Assembly (NCBI GenBank): GCA_907165135.1
Contig: OU015568.1
Span: 14,516,501-14,580,500, forward strand
DNA: 64,000 nucleotides
Direction of reading: 5' to 3'
Source of the DNA: Oikopleura dioica
Lineage: Eukaryota; Chordata; Appendicularia; Copelata; Oikopleuridae
The position numbers and the translations under genes were made by a program. The notes beneath the pieces were generated by a model. The model had not been told where the DNA came from. It did not search any database and saw only the letters and a program-made list of their open reading frames with translations. Within the stretch, counting starts at the first letter, position 1. Each line of letters starts with the position of its first letter. Shown here in pieces: positions 21,970-33,517 of the stretch.

Positions 21970-22665
21970 ATGTCGGATGATGACTCGCACACTGCCAGTA
22001 AAATACCTCCAGATGTTTTCAAAACGCCGAATTTCCACGACCCAGCTCTCCGAAAGTCCGAAGTCATAACCTGGCTCAATTACAAATGGCACAACAAAAT
22101 GTACCCAGATTTTCAACCACCGATTCTTCCTCAAGCACAATCTTATCTAAACGATCCTATGGGACCGATAATGAGGTAGGAAAGCCTTGAAGACGACGAA
22201 GAATTATGATATTTAGATATTACATGACCGAGCATTGCGGGGTCAAAGCTGGTATCGCCGGAGGAATGGGATACTTGCTCGGTTGCGTGATGGGTCTCTT
22301 CCTTTACGGTGGACAGGCTGATATGAACATGGCAACTGGAACTGTGGGAGAACAGCCGAAGGGTTTGAGAGCCGAGTGGCGAATGATGAAGGGTGCAATG
22401 CATCGATCGGGCAAAAACTTTGGCCTCATTGGTGGCATGTTTGCTGGAACTGAATGCCTTCTTGGTACGCACATTTTATTTTTCAGACTTTGAATTTAAC
22501 TTAGATGGCTATCGAGGATGGCATGACTGGACCTCATCCCCAACGACTGGGTTTATCGTCGGTGGAGTAATGGGACTACGAGTTGGAGTCAAACCTGGTC
22601 TTTATGGAGGACTAGGCTTTGCTGCGTTTTCTTATTTGATTGATAGATTCATGGGATTCCACTAA
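21970..22665 (+). CDS. TIMM22: Mitochondrial carrier translocase TIMM22
   Basis: Channel subunit of the TIM22 complex that inserts carrier proteins into the inner mitochondrial membrane. Exons 21970-22175, 22217-22464 and 22505-22665 sum to 615 nt, or 204 residues (human 194). Family features: HCGVKAGIAGGMGYLLGCVMG (first Gly-rich TM with its conserved Cys), KNFGLIGGMFAGTECLLDGY (Cys before the loop), RGWHDW, and the final Gly-rich TM pairs GVMGLRVGVKPGLYGGLGFA. The start codon is only 36 nt after the ALG12 stop and is preceded by ttccatctag, a good trans-splice acceptor. This supports operonic co-transcription with ALG12. AATAAA-like sequence (aaataaataa) overlaps the stop. Confidence 0.94.
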
Positions 22666-22998
22666 ATAAATAATTTGTATATTCATATCTTTGTTTCAAA
22701 TTCGCAGCGAGCATTCTTTTAGTAAAAAGAAGTGAAGCAGGATGTTTCTGGAGAGTTACTTCAAGTACATAATACATAAAAATTGTTTCTTCTGATTAGC
22801 TGTCTACTTTTGAGTCTCGTAAAAGTCTAATATGGCATATAATTACACTTATATGATAATTGAAAGAACGAAAAAACTGTCATTGCATCTACATAAAGCT
22901 ACAGAAATATATCGAAGTCGTCAATAGACAGGCTTTTTGGAAAGGAATCTTTTGAAGAGTATAATTATATTCAGTGCTGTTAAGAGTCTAAATTTTAG
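22666..22998. other. Intergenic, no gene seen
   Basis: AT-rich DNA between the TIMM22 stop and the LTR element. No ORF or RNA gene was recognised. The final bases supply the GGGT target duplicated by the LTR insertion. Confidence 0.5.
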
Positions 22999-23003
22999 AG
23001 GGT

Positions 23004-23281
23004 TGTTAGTGAAGGAAGTAAGTGAGAGCGCCCTTATTAGGCGCTATCACTACTGACCATAAATAGCTAGGTTAGCGAGAGATCTGGACTGACTAACTTA
23101 TTATGATTTGAAATAAAATATATAAAGAAAGCTCTTTGTGAGCCCCTTTGTATACGTCTCGCGACCGCATCGACAGACAGTCATTCCATCAGCTATATTG
23201 GATCAGCAAGCAGGCTATCAGCTAGAGTAGAGATCAGACGACCTGGGACTACCTGCAGAGCAGCCACTTATCCAAATAACA
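23004..23281 (+). repeat. 5' LTR
   Basis: 278 bp, TGTTA...TAACA. It contains an AT-rich stretch (gaaataaaatatataaag, about 23108-23128) that could serve as a TATA box and/or polyadenylation signal. It differs from the 3' LTR at only a few positions. Confidence 0.95.
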
Positions 23282-24623
23282 TTTGGTGACTTACGTTGGT
23301 AAAGAACAACGCGTACCTCGGAGGAACAGAGACACCTCGGCGGACAGATAGAGATTGACAACCTGTATCTTTGAGCCGCGCCGCTTAAATTACGATTGGA
23401 ACTTGGACCAGTTCGACGGCTATTAGAGCCGTGCCGTATCAAAAATTTGGAGGAAGATAGTCCTATCAAAACTTCCTCGCGGTAAGAAGAGCCGCGCCGA
23501 AAACTGGGAGCGTCATCTCCGGCGGTTAAGAGAGCCGCACCGCATTTATCCAAGAATTTAATGAAACATCGCCCTTATTTTCTTCTCAACTAAAAAGAAA
23601 GTTTTTCACAAAGCAACGACAGGGACAAATGGACATTATTCGCCAGAGGATGGTTAATCCCGAAAAATACAGTAGGGTTCGCCCAAGAAGGTTCTTGTAG
23701 CCCCTGGCTCAGCGAAAATGAAACTAACTTTATCGTGAGAAGACAAAAGGACGATATCCCTGCTCAAGAATGCAGCGAAGAGTAAAAACTAATATAAGAA
23801 GATAAGATTTAAAGGCCCTGGAAAGTCCAGTGTAACGTAGAATTACAAATCATGAGGAAAAGAGGAAAAATAATTGGAGATAAAGATGACCGAACTCAGC
23901 AAAAAGATCAAAGAGAGGCTACAAAATGATAATTACACTGAGAAGACCATAACACCGGTGAAAACATCAAAAGCTATCGGAACCACAAAAGGTCAAGCCC
24001 ACTCTGAGAAAGTCAGAATTGCCGGTATGATCAAAGGCTCCTGAAAGACCACAAAGGTCAAAGGTTGACTCTGAGAAACCGCAGATCTGGCGACCCGCCC
24101 AAATGCCATCAAGACCTGTCACGGAAGCTAGGTGAGCTAACGATACCTTGAGCGCGCAGCCGGTCAATCAGAGTGGAGGTGGACTTGTGAATTCGTGAAA
24201 CGCCAAGTGACGCCAATACACTTCGTTGCGTTTTAACAAAATGATGTGTCCAGAGTATTGCGACAAGCTGCTTCTACGTCAATTTCAAACCAGCGTGCGT
24301 TCTAACTATCCTGTTTCCATTGAAAAATGGTGTGATCCGCTGGCGCTGCCGGTTTACGATCCTACTCACAAGGACCGAACGCCAGGGTGAGCGGTCGTTA
24401 AATTGCAACAGCTTCATGACAGCCGAGTGAGCGCTAACCAAGTACATAAACTTATGTATTGGTACATGCACATGCGCGCCCGTCAACGTCAATTTTCCCC
24501 GGAATGTATTGATGCTATTGAAATCTCATTTTGAGCGGTCAGTATAAAACTGGAAAACGCCCCTCATAAGAAGACTCCACCCCTCTGCTTGGTCAGCAAC
24601 TTCATTCTTCGAGTTTATCCAAA

Positions 24624-24971
24624 ATGAGTGGCCACGGAAAGAGAAAAACGCGATCACAAAAAGAAGGAGATTCGCCTCAGAAGAAACAAGCGCTCGACAA
24701 GTCGCAAGACAAGGAAAAAGCAGAAATGGAAAAATCCCTTCATCGAGCGTGTCAACGACTTAGTCAGGAACATGGGGTAAAAATCCAATTTCTTGGATTC
24801 GACTACAAGAAACAAAGAACAATGACACAACAGTACGGGCCCAAAACGCGCCAACAACATGAGAAGGAAGAATCAAAAAGGAAGTTCATCATGGAAATGA
24901 ACAAACGCTTATGGATGTTGAGTGAGAAAGCTGAATCTACAAGCTCTGACAAGCCCAATTCTCAGAACTAA
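24624..24971 (+). CDS. Small basic protein encoded inside the LTR element
   Basis: 115 residues starting ATG 24624, rich in Lys, Gln, Glu and Ser (KRKTRSQKEGD, KKQALDKSQDKEKAEMEKSL), predicted helical and nuclear-like. No family recognised. A TATA-like sequence (agtataaaac) lies about 85 nt upstream, and a second short ORF (24241-24390, MMCPEYCDKLLLRQF...) lies before it. It could be a reduced gag-type or element-specific accessory ORF, or captured host sequence. Coding status is not proven. Confidence 0.4.
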   Translation: MSGHGKRKTRSQKEGDSPQKKQALDKSQDKEKAEMEKSLHRACQRLSQEHGVKIQFLGFDYKKQRTMTQQYGPKTRQQHEKEESKRKFIMEMNKRLWMLSEKAESTSSDKPNSQN

Positions 24972-25519
24972 CGAATCATCAAAACACCTCAAAACAATCA
25001 AACTCTAATCAGAAAATTCAATCCTTAACTTCCTTTGCAAGTCCTATTTGGCGATGACTTGGAGACCTGAGAAATCTTTAGCGGCGCGATGTCAAACTTG
25101 GCACTCTACGAAAGATACCCTTAAGTGGTGGTGGCTTCGATACCTCGTAAAAAAAAGCTGGACAAAGCGATGTTGCGACATACCCTTACGTCGTTAACAC
25201 TTATCTTGTTTTTAACGAGGGGATACCCTTAAAAATGCCGCGTTGGACCGTCGTAAAAATGCCCACCGTACTGGGAAGTCTGAAAACAACAAGACGCCAA
25301 AGTGTCAACTGATTTATTCTTTTGGAAATAGGATACATGCGTAACACGCAGGGCAAGACAAAAGACGGATGATGGTCTCGTTTTCTTGATTTGGGCCATA
25401 ATGTGACGACTTTTGGAGTTGTAGGACCAGGTCACGACAAACACAAGGAACCGTTTTCTTCAGAAGTTCTGGCTCAACCGAAATCTCCAATGGTCTCTCG
25501 TCTTCAGGAGCAATTCCTC

Positions 25520-26377
25520 CTAAGAACAGATGAGTGAATATGACAAAATAACAATCAAACCTTCACCATGTCGAGTCCGCCAGATCGAATTCGCAGCAGA
25601 CAAGGATAGATAGTGGTTTCCAGAGCCACAAACATATCCGAGCTGGCCAACCTGATCCCAACAAGGAGCGTGCTCAAAAACTGCGGCGTAAGTTACGCAA
25701 CAAATTTGTTGCGCTTGCTCGGGATGTTCTCGGCAAAGGTTCTGTTGCCAGGAAGGTGGGGCTCGTGAGGGCAATATTCGTCCAGGCGTCAGAGTTGCCG
25801 AAGATCCAACCTGTAAGTGAAACAGTGCGTGAAGAGCACGTACTGGCTCCTGGAATCCGGCACGATCTTTGTAGTTTTCCCAGACGCTTAAGAAAAATGT
25901 GCGAAATGCCGGACAGGAAAGCGAATCTTTTAGTCCAACGGAACGGGCAGAGTGGAGCAGCGAAAAATTTTGGTCATTCTCGCCACTATAATGCGACAGT
26001 AACTCTGCCTGGGAATGCAGACCAAGAGCCGAGTTGTGAAGCAACCGCTTGAATCTTAAAACGACGCGGCCGACCTCCGTCACGTGCTCCTCCCTTGGTT
26101 GACCTCCGTCAGCCGGATGCTGGCTCCGGGCATGGTTTTGCACCGTCTTGCGGACATCGCTAAGAAAAACGCACTGGGAGCAACGAAAAAGGGTTACTGG
26201 ACGATGCTGGTTCAAAAACATTCTCTGGTCAAAAAAATAATCGATGGAGTGGTACTCAATTTGAAGTGCTAGGCTACCGATCTCGTGTATTCGCCAATCT
26301 TTACGATATGGATTAACGACAATACATTGACGAGTGTATTGCTCAATCCACGACAGCCGGGGCTTGATCACGTTCAA
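25520..26377 (-). CDS. Antisense ORF inside the LTR element with one C2H2-like zinc finger
   Basis: A 285-codon open frame antisense to the element. The first codon of the open frame is TTG, not ATG, so either the start is internal or this is part of a spliced gene. It includes FRCSQCVFLSDVRKTVQNHA followed by RSQH, which fits C-x2-C-x12-H-x4-H. The rest has no recognised domain. The length of the open frame in a region otherwise full of stops is the main support. It may be captured host coding sequence or an element-borne regulator. Confidence 0.35.
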   Translation of the reverse strand: MNVIKPRLSWIEQYTRQCIVVNPYRKDWRIHEIGSLALQIEYHSIDYFFDQRMFLNQHRPVTLFRCSQCVFLSDVRKTVQNHARSQHPADGGQPREEHVTEVGRVVLRFKRLLHNSALGLHSQAELLSHYSGENDQNFSLLHSARSVGLKDSLSCPAFRTFFLSVWENYKDRAGFQEPVRALHALFHLQVGSSATLTPGRILPSRAPPSWQQNLCREHPEQAQQICCVTYAAVFEHAPCWDQVGQLGYVCGSGNHYLSLSAANSIWRTRHGEGLIVILSYSLICS

Positions 26378-26634
26378 AGATTACGACCTTTTCGAATGAC
26401 ATACTTAAAAAAGATCAATGATTTGTTTATGAACAACCTTCTCACTCTGTTAAAAAAAAAAAAAAAATTCATTCTCTTCTGTCTCTACTCTCAACCTTTT
26501 CCTTAAGCTCTCCTTGTCATCAGTTCTGAGTTCTTTTCTACATTAGCCATTCTCATTATCAATTTTTGGTTATTTTTCTACCGTATCTCTCATTAACTGA
26601 GTCTTATGAACCCCCCCCCCGAGGAGGGGAAGAA

Positions 26635-26911
26635 TGTTAGTGAAGGAAGTAAGTGAGAGCGCCCTTATTAGGCGCTATCACTACTGACCATAAATAGCTA
26701 GGTTAGCGAGAGATCTGGACTGACTAACTTATTATGATTTGAAATAAAATATATAAAGAAAGCTCTTTGTGAGCCCATTTGTATACGTCTCGCGACCGCA
26801 TCGACAGACAGTCATTCCATCAGCTATATTGGATCAGCAAGCAGGCTATCAGCTAGAGTAGAGATCAGACGACCTGGGACTCCTGCAGAGCAGCCACTTA
26901 TCAAAATAACA
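26635..26911 (+). repeat. 3' LTR
   Basis: 277 bp, nearly identical to the 5' LTR (one base shorter near the 3' end). A C-run and the polypurine tract lie immediately upstream, and the GGGT target duplication follows it. Confidence 0.95.
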
Positions 26912-27020
26912 GGGTTATTCCGGGAGCATAATTAACCTAGATCTTATGAGGGCGTCCAAATGCCTATTTATAACAAGGCTTAAATTTGGATGAACAAGCG
27001 CAATAAGTAAAAGAGAAACT

Positions 27021-28071
27021 ATGAATTTGTTACAAAAATGCATTGCATATTGCTTGGGTTTATTCGATGCATTACTTCACTCCTACTTGATCTTTGGATG
27101 GAGCGCTCTTACATCAATGTACAAGAAAGAAGGCTACTACAGACATGACTGTTTGCAAGATGAAATAGAGAATTGTCCCTCACAAAACGCCAAGATCTCG
27201 GAGATCATGATCTACGCGGCTGCATTTTGCGGAATCACTGTTTTCTTGCTAAGAGGATTTACCGGAAAATTTATTGGACAAGGCCTGGGGTCTTAAACAG
27301 AGCTGGAGCAAATGCCTCGTTCCGTGTTCCATTTCGAGACCGGGTCGGGACGAAGTACTGACTTCATGCGGTCGCATAATATACTGACAACGATACCCTT
27401 GCCATGTTTAGGACCCCCTGACAAGGCTTTTCTCTTATCCTTGTCAAAATGTGTTTAGCGGTTTCATATTTGCTTATGTGGCAGATTAGGGATAACAATA
27501 AAGTTCAAAAAAAGTATAATGTAAAAATGTAATATTCTGATATTTTTTGTAACATTTTGATAGAATAAATATAATGATAGAACCAATAAAATGAGATAAC
27601 GACAAGGTCAACTACAGAACTAACTACATGTATTTCGATAGAATCCTTGAATAAGATTGAAAATATCTCTTAAGGGGGTAAACCGCTTACCGATGTTTTT
27701 CTCTAATCCCGAGAAGCGCCACCACTAAATATTTCGGGACATTTGATTGGCCCTCGCTTATTTTGTCGTAGTTGATCCGGTTTGCGGTGTGTACCCCCTT
27801 AAGCATTGAGATGTGTTTTCCGTATTCTACAATGGGAGTCGCGTATGCTTTTATTGAGATTGTCGGAGGATTGCTCAGTTTTGCTGTAAAGCCGATCATC
27901 GATCGCCGAAAATATTCTGGGAAGCTGGATTGGTTTAACTACACAATTGTTGCTGGCTTTGTCTTGACTATTCTTGTAAGAACTTTTAATTGTGAGTCCA
28001 GCAAAAGTATTTCAGCCATTTTTCTTGCAATTGCCTTTGACATTGAAGCGCTACCATTCAAGATGCCATGA
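27021..28071 (+). pseudogene. SLC43-like major-facilitator transporter remnants
   Basis: Two coding fragments. At 27021-27296, FDALLHSYLIFGWSALTSMY, then KKEGYY, ends in a membrane segment. It resembles the N-terminal helix of SLC43 (LAT3/4, nucleobase) transporters, which have a FGWxSLxxxxKxEGYF-type motif. At about 27830-28000, VAYAFIEIVGGLLSFAVKPI and then a TM (YTIVAGFVLTIL) resemble a late transmembrane pair. The region between is non-coding and contains an inverted-repeat element (27669-27803), and most of the transporter is missing. It lies directly 3' of the LTR insertion. Read as a decayed gene; a heavily spliced functional gene is unlikely but not excluded. Confidence 0.5.
27669..27803. 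mobile_element. Small inverted-repeat (MITE-like) element
   Basis: The left end cttaagggggtaaaccgctt and right end gcggtgtgtacccccttaag are imperfect reverse complements enclosing about 100 bp. The ends contain TTAA. It is similar in style, with C/G runs next to TTAA, to the element at 8487-9150. No coding capacity. Confidence 0.55.
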
Positions 28072-28246
28072 AATTCTGGATAGGCCTCGTCGGGAATTGC
28101 TCGAGTCGGAGATTTTCCCGACGACTACAAAGAATGTTCCGGATTCGAGCGAATGCCAGAAAGCCGAAGAATAATTTATATTTTGTGTATTTTGTGACAG
28201 GTTTATTTTTGTACAGAAAATATCATAAACTAGAAGTAGCAGGAAT

Positions 28247-30084
28247 CTATTCAAATTGTGTGTACTTGCCTTTGTTCTGACGGCGCCAGGGTCCACTGAG
28301 CAATTTTGGAACTTGTTCTAGCGGCAGGCCCTTCGTTTCTGGCAGAAAATAGTAAAGCAGGATAAAGGAGACTAGCGCAATCACAGAATAAATGAAGAAA
28401 CAACTTGGCTGGCCTATTGCTTCAACCAGACTTAGAAATGAAACGGAAATAATTGTGTTGCCAGCCCAATGGGCAAATACAGCGAGTCCCATTCCTAGAA
28501 TTTTTTGGAACTAATTCTCAGGTTTGTAACTTACCGGTATCTCGGATTGATTGGGGAAAATCTCGGATCCGACTGCCCAAGGAACCGGGCCAAGACCAGG
28601 GCTGAAGCTTATTAAATAAAGAAGCATTCCAATTACTGGCAGAATTGACGCTTTATTAGCAGGGCAGTAGTCGATCCAAAGCTCGCCTGTTGTGCAATTT
28701 GTCGTGCAATATCCTGAGTCCTCTGTTTCGCAAAATCCACAAGTATTGCCGTACAGTTTTGAGCAATCACTACATGTTGTTGGCTCGAGGAAGGTTTCTG
28801 CATTTTCGAGGTTTTGGCATGTTGAGCTGTTGAAGTCAACTGGCGATTCGAATCTGTTATTCAGATGCGTTCCGAGAGAGAGAATCCAAAGAGCCAGGAT
28901 AGTGAATCCAAGTGATATCAGAATGAGTCTAAAAATTTTTTAATCACTTATCAAAAACTTAACTCCCTACGGTCGCCTTCCATATCTGTCGATAGTAATG
29001 AAGCCAATGAAAGAAGTCGCGAAATGAACAGAAATTATGCCAAGAACGATCCAAATGGCTGAAGACCTTTCTTGCACAATTCCAGAGCTGAAAACAATCG
29101 ATCCCGCGTAGTACATAATTGTATTCACTCCGCTCAGTTGTGCGACCAGCTGAAGCCCACACGCTAGAATCAATGCTTTTCTTCCGACTCCGATGAAAAC
29201 CGACTGATTCTTGTCTCTTCGTTCCGAATCTATCGCAGCCGCCATTTCGTTCAGCTCCTGAGTGCATTCTGCTCTCCGAATCATTTTCAAAACTTTAGCT
29301 GCTTCATCACGTCTCCCCTGTTCGAGCAGATACCTTGGGCTCTCAGGCAGAGAGCAGAGGAATCCGAAAAGTTGAATGCAAGCAGGCAGAACAGCAGCAC
29401 CAAGCAATATTCTCCAACCAAACGAGATCTTTGCCACCATTCCTCCAAGCAGAGCAGCAACCCATTCTCCAAATGTAATGCTGATTTGATTCGCCGTATT
29501 CAACTTTCCTCGGACACTTGGTGGGGCACATTCTGACAGATACACGGGAACAGCCATTGAAGAAATTCCAAGGCCGATTCCAACGACGCCTCTTCCAATC
29601 AACAGCTCACTTAATCCTTTAGCTGCGAGAAGAATTAGAGAACCGACTCCAAAGAGAATTGCAGAGCCAATGATAGCTTTTCGTCTTCCGAAAATTTTAT
29701 TGATCGGCCCAGCGAGCAGGGAAAATACACCCGCGCATGCTAGCGTGATGGTGACTATAAGTTCTTTTTGAATTGTCGTAAAGTGGTAGTCTTTCTCTAT
29801 CAGAAGAAGGGCACTACTGATGACTCCAGTATCATAGCCGAATAAGAAGCCGCCTTTTTACGGTCTTATTTTTTGTTTTTCCTTGTTACAAAAATAAAAA
29901 AGAGACCGTTTCCTAAAACAGTGAATAGGGTCAATTTTATTAAATATTTCCTGTCTCCAGGACCATTATCTTCTCTTATCGTCGTCACAACTACATTTTC
30001 TTCTCTTGAATAAATAACATTTTCTTCCGCCGCACCATTTATCTCTCCATTTTGCCCAGTCGGTTGTAGCTCAACGGAATTCAT
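28247..30084 (-). CDS. SLC2A13: Sugar/polyol transporter of the SLC2A13 (HMIT) type
   Basis: Twelve-TM major-facilitator protein, most like the proton/myo-inositol symporter HMIT. Exons are 30084-29907, 29853-28971, 28928-28535 and 28495-28247. Signatures: GGFLFGYDTGVIS, NKIFGRRKA, GRGVVGIGLGISSMAVPVYL, PESPRYLLEQGR, GLQLVAQLSGVNTIMYY, DRYGRRP and FLPETKGLPLEQ. As in HMIT there is a long Cys-rich luminal loop before TM10 (CSDCSKLYGNTCGFCETEDS). Exons 1-3 sum to 1455 nt in frame. The last junction (28534/28496) keeps frame only if the intron is read as GT...TA or shifted by one, so it is a non-canonical border or a one-base error. The first intron is GT-AG at 29906 (a GA-AG alternative also fits). 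Located 3' of the SLC43 rem­nant, opposite strand. Confidence 0.85.
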
Positions 30085-30657
30085 AATAAAAGCCTTTCAA
30101 CTTCCTTTTTCTTTATTCGCCCATTTTCATTGTCTCTTTGTTTTAATGTCTTTACGAACGGATCCGATGCTGTTCAACGTTTAGTGCGGACTTTTACCCG
30201 CCCTTGAGCTATTTATGCTGACATTATCTGAAATCTAGTGCCTTTTTTTCTCACTGAAGTTACGGAACCGTGACTGATGGAATCGCTCAGTCGTGAAAAG
30301 AAAGATCTCTTTATAAAGCTAAATTCAAGCCCTAATTTTGCATGCGCGCCTCTTTTTTTGGTATCGATTTTGACCAGCTGGTTGGCCTGCAAGTTGCAGG
30401 CAAGTAAATGACACCCTGTACTTGACTTAAGTTCTTTGACATTATTCATTCGTGTCTATGTTCCATTTATACTTTTGAATATTCTGTTTTCGATTATATT
30501 TTCAAAAGTCATAAATTTTATTGAACATTTTACAATATTTTTGGCAAGGTTGGACTTTGTGATTTGTTGAGGTTAGGAGAAGACGATTGTATGGTACAGT
30601 GCGAATTGACAGTAAATGTTCGTCAGGACAAATCACACAAAGTTTAGTGTGTAAAGT
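30085..30657. other. Intergenic; carries the 3' flank duplicated with the kinase gene
   Basis: About 30510-30640 is clearly similar to 37050-37160 (shared gatttgttgaggttagga and attgtatggtacagtg-like blocks). This shows the receptor-kinase duplication included 3' flanking DNA. No separate gene was seen. Confidence 0.6.
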
Positions 30658-33517
30658 TTACACTAAATCTTCAGCAAAAGTTGGACTCAGAGATGTGTCT
30701 CTCGGCGGAACAGCTGGAAGGGGTTTTCTAGGTGCAGGGATCGGAGGGGACATCTTTCTACCGCGATTTGATTTATAGTCGGCTTTGGCTCTGGAAAAAT
30801 GATCGGGTTTGAAGGAAATGCTTTCTTTCCTCGGAAGGTTCGATTTTCTTCCCTTTTTCGTTTCAGCCTGAAAATACAATGTATGAAACTCATACTATGA
30901 ATCAACCGAAAACAAATATTAAAGATTGTAGTTTATTTTATACCTCACGATTTCCTTTGACGAATTGGTCAATTCGACCAACTAAAATGGCAAAAGTCGG
31001 TCTTTTTTCAGGTTCATCGTGCCAGCACTCCATCATTAACTCGCAAAGTTCAAGAGAACAATCACTCGGCATTTCCAATCGATCCCCTTTTAGCAAATAA
31101 TCTTTCAGACCTTGAAAAGGTGTAAATGAAAAAAGTATGTTCAATATACGGACGATATATAATACATTGATATAGGGACTTTCTCATTTACCAGCCCAGT
31201 CGCCTAGAGGTCCGTACGGAACTGCTCCTCTCGTGAATATTTCCCAAGTAAGAATGCCAAATGCCCACACATCAGACTTTTCTGAGAACATACGCCGCTG
31301 AAGAACTTCTATGGCCAGCCATTTCAAAGGGAGCTTTGTTTGGCTTCGAGAACTGAAGAAGGTTCGTACTGTTTCTATTTGATTTTTCAACTTACACGTA
31401 TTCTTCCTGATACAGTTTTTCGAATGTTTTCGAAAGACCAAAATCTGCAATTCTCAAGTTGATCCTGTTATTGTCCATGCTTTCTAAGAGACAGTTTCTA
31501 GCGGCGAGATCTCGATGAATGACTCCTTGGTGGACGAGATAATTCATTCCTTCAGCAGCTTGTTGACAAAATTTGAGACACTTTCAAAGAAAAAAAAATC
31601 AATCGTTCTATTTTAAAGTACTTACGTCACTAATGAGAAGCACGTTTTCGTCATTTTTAACATAGTTTCTAAGATCCCCACAGTCCATCAAAGGGAGAAT
31701 CATTTCTGGCTCAGCGAAGTCGTTGAAAGAAACTCCGATGAGTTTCATGACATTGTTATGTTCGAAATTGTTCATTTGAATTGCCTCGTCAAAGATCGCT
31801 TTTGCATGTTCTGCGTCGAAATACTCGCAACTTTCTATTCCTGAATCGCCACTGGCATATTTATTGCTTCCCAGGGATGTCGACTTGTCTGAATATCCAG
31901 GACCCTTGACTCCATTGCTAACCGCACTTTTCATCGTCTTTATAGCAATTTTATGAATAGTAACTCCCGTGTCGTTTTTTAATCTACCCGCATGAGTGGT
32001 ACCGAAGGCTCCTTTTCCCAATTCATTGCCGTCGCGCTCGATTTTACTAATTTAATTGGTAGGTTTGTTGTTTTTAGCGGCTTTTAAGTTTTATTAGCTC
32101 ATGAGTGTACCTTGGATTGATGTAGATCTTCTTGAGAATCTCCTTCTTAGGATCTTGCATGCAACTCATTATATGTTCGAATGCTTCTTGTGGTCGGTCA
32201 TCAGACAAAAGCTTCATCCTTTCAGCCTTGTGGATCCCCTTTTCGATTTCTTTGTTCAAGAACCGCTTGATGAAAATTGCAACAAGAACTCCCCCAGAAA
32301 GGAAAATGAGGACAAGGATGACAATCAAAAGTATTGTACGCAGTGGCCAGCGGAACAAAATTTCAGATGAAGAAACAATATATGTTGTTTTGTGTTTGTG
32401 GCCTTTATGGCCCGTTGGAGGACCGAACAACATCGAGAAATACATGGAAGGAGCTCGTTTTCCGCTGTCAGGAATCGTTATTCGATAGAATAGCTTACCA
32501 CCGTCTTCGTTCGTTTTCAAGTGTTCTTTAGACAAAACTTTTCCATTATTGCAAATTTCCGACTTTTTGTATTTGTCATCACAGTAGAACTTCTTGTAAT
32601 TTTCTGAAAAATAGTATTCGTTTTTCTCATCATCGTTATGTTTGTCATGGTAATTATGCTCTCCATCATGTTCTCCATCATGTTCTTCATCATGTTCTTG
32701 ATCTTCGCTGTGTTCTTTATGGTCTTTTTCATCATGTCTTTTGTCGCTCAAATAAAATACAAAATGGTCCATCCAATGTTCCATCGTTTTATTCCAAGCA
32801 GCCAATTTATCTCCTTCGAGGTTTCGATTTAGCTGCTTCGTAATTATCAAATCACCGTTCTTATCGATTTTATAATAAGATCCTGCTCTTTGAAAAAAGC
32901 CATAGAACTTAAGGTCGTCCAAGTCTACGACCCGAACTTCTCCAATCTTGCAATCTTTTGAATCTTTTGTATTTGCGTAAATCCCCACTTCCTCTTGAAT
33001 TTGTCGAAATTTCTCGTCATCGGTTTCCTCGAAAAACGCAAAAACTCCGGTATTCGTTCCACTTTTTCGATGATAATTATAGTCAATCTGTATCCTAACG
33101 AATTCAGTCGTTTCATCATTTTTAAGTCTTTTATAGCCTTTTTCTGAGTCAAAAACTCTCTCAGTCCTAGAATAAGAGGATATCTGACAAGATAGACCAA
33201 AATAAATTCAGCTAAAATTCAATTTTGACTCGTTTCTATGAAAACTTCTTGAGGGTGAAAGTCTTCTGGAACTTCGCATGCAATGGTCATTTCATTTTCT
33301 CTCGTTATCGTTGTATTTCCCCTTTCCAGTTGTTTGCATATTGGATTTTGACATGCTTAGATTTTAATTTTATAAGTGAGTTTTATTATTTATCTTATAT
33401 GATTTTATATACCTTATAAATTATAACTTACAATTATAACTTATAACTTTATAATTTATAATCTATCTTACTTTGGCGCGCAACAACAAGCCCAATTATC
33501 ACCCATAGAATCCTCAT
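30658..33517 (-). CDS. Receptor tyrosine kinase, copy A
   Basis: Single-pass receptor with cytoplasmic tyrosine kinase. The first exon, at ATG 33517, gives a signal peptide ([15 protein letters not shown]). The ectodomain of about 280 residues contains [23 protein letters not shown] and [13 protein letters not shown], vaguely cadherin-like, plus a His/Asp/Glu-rich insert at about 32745-32620 that copy B lacks. The TM is [20 protein letters not shown]. The kinase has [15 protein letters not shown], a hinge with [39 protein letters not shown] and [17 protein letters not shown], closest in style to the TAM/MET group. The tail has [14 protein letters not shown], an SH3-ligand stretch. All catalytic residues are present. 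Intron borders were only partly traced. The ligand is unknown. Confidence 0.8.

Larger units (their letters stand above)
23004..26911 (+). mobile_element. LTR retrotransposon without recognisable pol, probably non-autonomous
   Basis: Two almost identical LTRs (278 and 277 bp) begin TGTTA and end TAACA, perfect 5-bp inverted termini. They are flanked by a direct 4-bp duplication, GGGT (23000-23003 and 26912-26915). A primer-binding-site candidate starts 2 nt after the left LTR (TGGTGACTTACG, 23284), and a polypurine tract (gaggaggggaagaa) abuts the right LTR. The orientation is therefore plus. The internal 3.35 kb shows no reverse transcriptase, integrase or protease motif in any frame I read. 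It carries short ORFs instead (24241-24390, 24624-24971, and antisense 25520-26377). The high LTR identity implies recent insertion. Confidence 0.9.

Noticed and set aside
23282-26634. Hidden reverse transcriptase or integrase in the LTR interior
   Set aside because: No frame shows YxDD-type or DDE signatures; a profile search could still find a degraded copy.
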